DNA of 61,190 bases from Candidatus Aminicenantota bacterium (lineage in GTDB: Bacteria > Acidobacteriota > Aminicenantia > UBA2199): positions 1-61,190 of the forward strand of contig JAPKZK010000129.1 of assembly GCA_026393835.1 (NCBI GenBank), given 5' to 3'. The notes beneath the pieces are model-generated. The model saw only the letters and a list, made by a program, of their open reading frames with translations. It did not search any database and had not been told where the DNA came from. How positions within the stretch are numbered: position 1 is the first letter of the stretch; each line of letters opens with the position of its first letter. The position numbers and the translations under genes are program-made. Shown here piece by piece: positions 56,492 to 61,190 of this stretch.

Positions 56492-59152
56492 TCACATCCT
56501 CTCCAGTGAAAGACGAAGCTCATAAGACGACGCGCCGACAAACGTTACAACGTCCCCCAATTTGAGTTTTTTTGAAAATATTTTTTTATTATTAACACTT
56601 GTACCGTTAGTAGTACCTAAATCTTCGACTATAATCCCATTTTTGCCATAACTAATTCTTGCATGAAACCGCGAAACGGTGCGACTATTTAAAATGACAT
56701 CATTATCAGGCGACCGACCAACAATTTTCACATCCCCTGGCGTAATAATAATATTATCTGGCCCTTCTCCATTAACTCTACTCAACCGAAAGATCGAATT
56801 CTCCGTGACTAATTTTTCAAATACATCATCATGTGTGAAAGTTTCATCGTCAATATCGACTGTGTCCCTCAATAATTGGATAACGCTTTGGGAAAACAGC
56901 GGGTCTGCCATCCACTGCTGGGATTCCCTGTGGTTTGGATTTTTGAATGCTGCATTGATTTTAAGGAGAACATCGGGAATTTCAACGCCTTCCTCGTCCA
57001 GTTGATTGAACATACTTTTGATTGCCTCCAGGGATATATTCTTTTTTCCTGCTGTTACGATATGATCAAAAAGGAATTGCATAAATATTTTCCTGACGTT
57101 ATGTTCATCGTATTGCCTACTCACCAGGTGCACCCAGTATTTAAAAAATATCTTCAATTCTGTGTTTTGCGGCTGGTTTTTTAAAATATCCAGTATCGCA
57201 AACTTCAGAAAGATTTCAAGCTTTTGAGATCCTTCAAAGGGTAAATTTGTTTCTTCCAGGAGCCGCTCAAAAGCGTCAGTAACGGTTAAAAATTTTCCCA
57301 ACAAAAGTAAACGGCAGAGGGATTCAAATTTTATTTCCGGCGAACTGCTTTTATCCAATAAATGTTGAAGTTCTATGGAACTCTCAAATAGTTCATGACC
57401 AATTTTTTTAAGCAAATCATTATTTAAGAAAAAATTATAGATTCTTTCCTGCCCTTTTTCTATGACTTTATAATATTTGATGCATTCCGAAAAAGCCCAA
57501 TACGATTCTTTATATTGGGTGAGTTGATAATAAGTATATCCCAGGAAAAAACATTTCAAATAGGAATCCGGTTCTATTTCGTTGATCGTCTTCTTTAAGT
57601 ATTCCTTTGCTTGTCTGACATCCCCTAGTTCCTGGTATGCTTTTGTTAAATAATGGTACCCGAAAACTTTAACCACTTGATAGGATAGTATTTTTTCAGA
57701 TGTAACGATCAAATTTGTCCAATCTTTTCGATTTTTGAAATATTGGAGTTTAGTCAGTAAATTTTTAACTTCTTCGATCTCGTACTTCTCGGCCTCTTTT
57801 AGTAAGAGGTTTAGGTTCTTCATAAAGAAGTCGTCGGCAGCCAATTCCAATGATTTTTCGTAAAGCGCCTGGGTTTCCTTATTTAATCCCGCAAGTTTTA
57901 ACAGCCGTTCCTCGATCTCCTTGCGATCAAATAAAAAGACTACCAATTCGGCCATGCAAAGGATATCCGATTCCTCGATCCCCCTGGTTCTTGTCTTATA
58001 CCAGATACGATAAAAATAATCCCGCAGCGCATAAAACACCTCGTTCTTCCTGACATCCACAGCATCAATGGAAATTTCCTTGATCCAGCCCTCGGCAGAC
58101 AACCGCTTCAATTGCTCCAGGATGGATTTATAATCTTCGTTTATGCCTTCGGCAATCTCTTTTGCTGTTTGCGCCGGGACCCCCGTGGCCAGGGTATCCA
58201 GGATAAGCTTACGCTGCCCGGATTCATCCCTGGTTTTATCAAGGAAATAAGGCGTCAATTCCGTGATTTTTTCAAGTATCATATACGTATCCAGGTTTTC
58301 GTGGCCCAGCAAAAGCTCATACAGGAAAAGAATCAACCGGGGGTTTCCACCGGTAAGCAATTGGTAGAGATAAATATAACGGCGGTTTTTCTCAACTCTC
58401 CCATTGATACCTTCATCTTTTCGAAAAGCGGCCAGCTTTAACAAGAAATCAACGATTTCTACCCGCTCCAGGTTATCCATAGCGCGAAGCCGGAAAAAAT
58501 GATAGAACGGCTTGCCGTAATCGGATATCTCGTCGAATACCGTTAACGCTGTCCCGATAATGATAAATACATCCTGCCGCTCGCTCATGAAACCGCGCAG
58601 ATGTTTCACATCATCTTCCGACAATTGCTCCCTCAACAAATACTGCAAATTCTCCCACATCAGGATAAAAGACTTATTCGTAACTGACTTTAATTTGGCT
58701 AGCAGATCAAACAATTGCCCGGCAAGGCTGTGAGCCGTTTGTGATTTTTGTTTCAAATTACCGGTGATACGAATTTTTTTGATGGCGCTAAATTCGTTTT
58801 TGATTTCGGGTAGTATCGATGAGGTGCCATCTCCTTTAAAGATATGCTCGAATACCTGGATCAGCAGCCGGTACAATGAATCCACCCCGAAAAGCTCTTC
58901 CGGGAAAATTACCGGCCACCAATACCGGGACAATGTTTCATCATTTTTTACCCGGTGGTACAGCAACGTTAGGAGGTGAGATTTCCCTGCGCCGCGGGCG
59001 CCGGTAATGATCCATGATTGCCGGCTCAGTTGGTTATCTTTCCCCGGTTTTAGTTCCGCCGCCAATTCATCCAATATCTTTTCCCCACAGGCAAAGGTTT
59101 GTTCCAATTCAGCAAGCTTCTTTAAACGGGGATCATATTTATTGATTAACAT
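56492..59152 (-). CDS. AAA ATPase with TPR-like middle and C-terminal FHA domain
   Basis: 886 residues. Walker A is WIITGARGAGKSHLLTLLYH at about 50; KSFILMWENLQYLL is Walker B-like, with W/E at the acidic position; FIIIGTALTVFDEI is the sensor strand. The module is the ATPase_2/AAA_16 type. A winged helix and a TPR-like helical region follow (YLTKAYQELGDVRQAKEYLK; FLGYTYYQLTQYKESYWAFS). The last 90 residues are an FHA domain: IVGRSPDNDVILNSRTVSRF then HARI, and VEDLGTTNGTSVNN, with the R, S, H and N residues that bind phosphothreonine. It starts 5 bases after the upstream ATPase gene. It could act in a Ser/Thr-kinase-linked response. Confidence 0.88.
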   Translation of the reverse strand: MLINKYDPRLKKLAELEQTFACGEKILDELAAELKPGKDNQLSRQSWIITGARGAGKSHLLTLLYHRVKNDETLSRYWWPVIFPEELFGVDSLYRLLIQVFEHIFKGDGTSSILPEIKNEFSAIKKIRITGNLKQKSQTAHSLAGQLFDLLAKLKSVTNKSFILMWENLQYLLREQLSEDDVKHLRGFMSERQDVFIIIGTALTVFDEISDYGKPFYHFFRLRAMDNLERVEIVDFLLKLAAFRKDEGINGRVEKNRRYIYLYQLLTGGNPRLILFLYELLLGHENLDTYMILEKITELTPYFLDKTRDESGQRKLILDTLATGVPAQTAKEIAEGINEDYKSILEQLKRLSAEGWIKEISIDAVDVRKNEVFYALRDYFYRIWYKTRTRGIEESDILCMAELVVFLFDRKEIEERLLKLAGLNKETQALYEKSLELAADDFFMKNLNLLLKEAEKYEIEEVKNLLTKLQYFKNRKDWTNLIVTSEKILSYQVVKVFGYHYLTKAYQELGDVRQAKEYLKKTINEIEPDSYLKCFFLGYTYYQLTQYKESYWAFSECIKYYKVIEKGQERIYNFFLNNDLLKKIGHELFESSIELQHLLDKSSSPEIKFESLCRLLLLGKFLTVTDAFERLLEETNLPFEGSQKLEIFLKFAILDILKNQPQNTELKIFFKYWVHLVSRQYDEHNVRKIFMQFLFDHIVTAGKKNISLEAIKSMFNQLDEEGVEIPDVLLKINAAFKNPNHRESQQWMADPLFSQSVIQLLRDTVDIDDETFTHDDVFEKLVTENSIFRLSRVNGEGPDNIIITPGDVKIVGRSPDNDVILNSRTVSRFHARISYGKNGIIVEDLGTTNGTSVNNKKIFSKKLKLGDVVTFVGASSYELRLSLERM

Positions 59153-59157
59153 TGTTA

Positions 59158-60321
59158 TTAACGCTCATATTCATAATAATTCTTCCACCAGTCCGCCAGC
59201 ATGGTGGAAACAAAACCATACTCACCGGCTTCTTTTTTAAGATAACATTCGTCCGACAATCGCTTTAATAATTTGTTTACCGCGGTTTTGTCCGGCAAAA
59301 TACTCTCGATATAAGGATAGAGATCATCAAAACTCATGGGTTTATGGCAGGTATTTGCCAGTATTTTCCGGGCAGCATTATAGTCGGGACCGGGAAGGTT
59401 GGTTTTTAACCGCGAATGAAGATCAATAAACTCCTTATGCGATTTACTCGTGATACGTTCATACAATTTTCGAATTTCCATAAGGTCATCGATATGCCGG
59501 TCTCCTCCCGTATAAAATCCCAGGCCGTCGGCAAATAGCTGGATATAAAAAGGTATGCCGTCACTCAATTTCTCTACTGAGAAATTTAAAACCTCATCGC
59601 TTAACGTGATGTTTTTATCTTTTAATAAATCGGTTAAAAGCGCACGGATCTCTACTGCTTCGAGGGGCAATATTTCCACGTCTGCCATGTCGTTGATAAG
59701 ATAGGGGAAATTCAATTCTTCGATAGTGAAAATAATATTGATAGAACCCGTGATAATCAGCCGGATTTTTGCCTGCTGACGCAGTCTTCGCATCCATTCC
59801 AGGAAAAATTTTACTTCATCCGGGCTGTTTTTTTTCAGGTTCAAAAGGAAATCGGAAAATTCATCGAAAGCAATGATGAAGTTTTCCCTGTATAGCTCAG
59901 CGAAAATATCTTCCATCTTATCGGTCATCTCTTTGAGAGTTTTCGTCAATTCGCCGGTTTTTACCTTTATGAGTTTCCCAATCTCGATTTCCGAAACCAT
60001 TTTATGAATCTTATTCCATTTCTCACTAAAGTCCCCTTTCGCTTTGATGAACTTCGGAAACGTTGAATCGATTTCTTTCATCAGGTCTTTGCACAGTTCT
60101 ACAATCGAGTATCTGCCCTCAAGATCGAAATAGACGAATTTGTATTGATCCTTATTTCTCCGAATAAATTCTTTGACCAGGCTTGTTTTTCCGATACGGC
60201 GTGGGCCTGGGATAAAAATGCCCGCGGCCTTATTTTGCCAGGACTCTGTCATTCGCTTCAATTCTTTTTCCCTGCCGAAAAAATTATCACCTTCGACGGC
60301 GTGACCGATACTTATCTTCAT
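59158..60321 (-). CDS. AAA ATPase (ATPase_2/PF01637 type)
   Basis: 387 residues from ATG 60321, fixed by AGGAGG 4 bases upstream; the frame continues to 60405 through the palindrome array and is not used. NFFGREKELKRM leads into Walker A GIFIPGPRRIGKTSLVKEFI at about 35. Walker B is NFIIAFDEFSDFLL, sensor 1 IRLIITGSIN. A winged helix ends the protein (LLKRLSDECYLKKEAGEYGF). Such archaeal-type ATPases are frequent in accessory regions and of unknown role. It is the first gene of a two-gene operon with the FHA-ATPase, preceded by three phased palindromes. Confidence 0.88.
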   Translation of the reverse strand: MKISIGHAVEGDNFFGREKELKRMTESWQNKAAGIFIPGPRRIGKTSLVKEFIRRNKDQYKFVYFDLEGRYSIVELCKDLMKEIDSTFPKFIKAKGDFSEKWNKIHKMVSEIEIGKLIKVKTGELTKTLKEMTDKMEDIFAELYRENFIIAFDEFSDFLLNLKKNSPDEVKFFLEWMRRLRQQAKIRLIITGSINIIFTIEELNFPYLINDMADVEILPLEAVEIRALLTDLLKDKNITLSDEVLNFSVEKLSDGIPFYIQLFADGLGFYTGGDRHIDDLMEIRKLYERITSKSHKEFIDLHSRLKTNLPGPDYNAARKILANTCHKPMSFDDLYPYIESILPDKTAVNKLLKRLSDECYLKKEAGEYGFVSTMLADWWKNYYEYER

Positions 60322-60365
60322 TCGTCCTCCTTTGGCAAAAGGATAATACATTTCTTTCGATTTGT

Positions 60366-60413
60366 CAACAATTTTGTTGAGGAAACAAATTTGTTGCCAC
60401 AACAATTTTGTTG
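60366..60413. promoter_or_regulatory. Three 14-bp palindromic sites at 17-bp spacing
   Basis: CAACAATTTTGTTG at 60366-60379 and 60400-60413, and AAACAAATTTGTTG at 60383-60396. Starts are exactly 17 bp apart. They lie 45-92 bases upstream of the ATPase start, where the promoter should be, so they look like a multimeric operator for repression or autoregulation. Confidence 0.75.
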
Positions 60414-60954
60414 AAGTGTGGAAAAAGATGCGAGAAATAATAGGTAAAATTTTGCCTGTCCACCATTGATCCCTGCCTGACTTCTAATTAGGTCGAATTC
60501 GCCATAATTAAAATTCGAATTGTGGCCTCATTTGGCGCCCGGCCATTTTTTCCCTCCCATAACATTTTTTCCTAAAGGATAAGCCTCTTCTACGGGAGCA
60601 ATTACCCAGGCTTCAGAGCAATTCAAATCTTCAAGCGCAATCCAAAAACCTTGCAAATTGGAAGTCTGCCTTCCAATTTGCAAAGGTCATCCATTTAGAC
60701 TCATTATGACTGATCTTCAGGCATAGGATGTGGTGAAAAAACTCGTATATCCCCTCTTTCCTTTTCTCCCTTCCCATACAGAAATTCGGGGGGCTCTTTT
60801 CGAGAAAACCGCCCCATCCCCCCCACAAAAGTTTTTTATTATTGGAATAGAAGTTTGCCTGTCCCGAATCGGTCTCTTATTAAACCAAATCGGGCAGACA
60901 AGCGAACCGGCGTTCTGCCCCTACAAAAAAAATGAATTGTTACCGGGCAAATAG
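60414..60954. other. Intergenic with two hairpins
   Basis: No gene seen. TTGCAAATTGGAAG (60651-60664) pairs with CTTCCAATTTGCAA (60670-60683) with a 5-base loop. GGGCAGA (60892-60898) pairs with TCTGCCC (60914-60920) and is followed by CTAC, a member of the GGGC...GCCCCTAC hairpin family. Confidence 0.6.
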
Positions 60955-60983
60955 TTGACTTGAGCTTCAAAATGTATTATTAA
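60955..60983 (+). promoter_or_regulatory. Promoter of the Rpn-type gene
   Basis: TTGACT (60955-60960), 17 bp, TATTAA (60978-60983), then GAGGA 9 bases before ATG 61005. Confidence 0.5.
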
Positions 60984-61004
60984 TTACCCATGAGGAAATA
61001 AGCA

Positions 61005-61190
61005 ATGAGCAGCGAACGAAGATTAGTCAGTTTTGATTGGGTAATGAAACAGTTGTTACGGAATAAAGCCGATTTCGTTATTTTCGAGGGGTTTTTAAGC
61101 GAATTATTACATGACGACATCAAGATCAAAAACCTGCTGGAAAGCGAAAGCAACCGCGAATCAAAAAACGATAAAACGAACCGTGTGGAT
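61005..61190 (+). CDS. Rpn/PD-(D/E)XK nuclease family transposase, N-terminal part
   Basis: The frame is open to the window end (62 codons seen). RRLVSFDWVMKQLLRNKADF and VIFEGFLSELLHDDIKIKNL are the standard opening of PDDEXK_2 / Rpn-family recombination-promoting nucleases, which normally run about 300 residues. LLESESNRE and DKTNRVD lead to the first catalytic aspartate region. Rpn proteins are often multi-copy and degrade DNA; they are also read as toxins. The catalytic ExK part lies beyond the window. Confidence 0.85.
   Translation, partial: MSSERRLVSFDWVMKQLLRNKADFVIFEGFLSELLHDDIKIKNLLESESNRESKNDKTNRVD

Overview
The window looks like a piece of the chromosome of a moderate-GC, Gram-negative, flagellated bacterium with a large, accessory-rich genome. 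It carries a flagellar basal-body operon preceded by sigma-54 promoters, a pilT-alaS-lytic transglycosylase-lipid kinase group, a CCA-adding enzyme and many AAA/STAND NTPases. Intergenic space is wide and full of short repeats. This style resembles uncultured Acidobacteriota/Aminicenantes-type genomes, but that is inference from gene style only; no rRNA or tRNA gene is present to decide it.

Layout. 1-5.3 kb: end of a PD-(D/E)XK protein, a 41-bp palindrome array, a MNT nucleotidyltransferase, a probable PD-(D/E)XK protein and an AlbA_2/HATPase protein whose winged-helix tail is detached. 5.3-12 kb: an SfsA-GIY-YIG fusion, an Eco57I-like DNA methyltransferase and an AAA-PD-(D/E)XK protein. 12-17 kb: a secreted M14 peptidase, a six-unit zinc-ribbon protein and a membrane protein. 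17-20 kb: a RecF/OLD-like ATPase coupled to a PIN protein, and a VapBC-type pair. 21-27 kb: a three-gene operon (1394-aa double NTPase with propeller, small protein, pentapeptide/ion-channel-like membrane protein). 27.9-36.4 kb: flgB-flgC-fliE-fliF-fliG-fliH-fliI-fliJ-motE-like, then fliK with its own sigma-54 promoter. 36.7-44.8 kb: an AlbA_2 gene split by an in-frame TAG, an antitoxin with a decayed toxin, a TIR-NB-ARC-TPR STAND protein, a class III cyclase-like protein and a CDF-like transporter. 45-55.8 kb: a secreted LRR protein, diacylglycerol kinase-like protein, lytic transglycosylase, alaS, pilT, PilZ-like protein, cca and a B3/4 protein. 56.5-60.4 kb: two tandem AAA ATPases, one with an FHA domain, behind three phased palindromes. 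The window ends in an Rpn-type PD-(D/E)XK gene.

The most unusual feature is a set of five clear, plus one degenerate, intergenic tandem arrays. Their unit sequences are unrelated to one another, yet every clear array has a period of exactly 21 bp, with no indel over 6 to 19 units (18953-19225, 27292-27543, 38881-39018, 43430-43765, 55779-56177; degenerate 20315-20755). They lie beside the defence-like NTPase, toxin and cyclase genes. 21 bp is two turns of B-DNA. Because the period is a multiple of three, the arrays create false open frames on both strands. Beyond these there are phased palindromes at 41-bp and 17-bp spacing, a structured hairpin repeat with compensatory changes, and several families of dispersed short intergenic motifs.

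All family assignments are by eye from motifs; no database search was possible.
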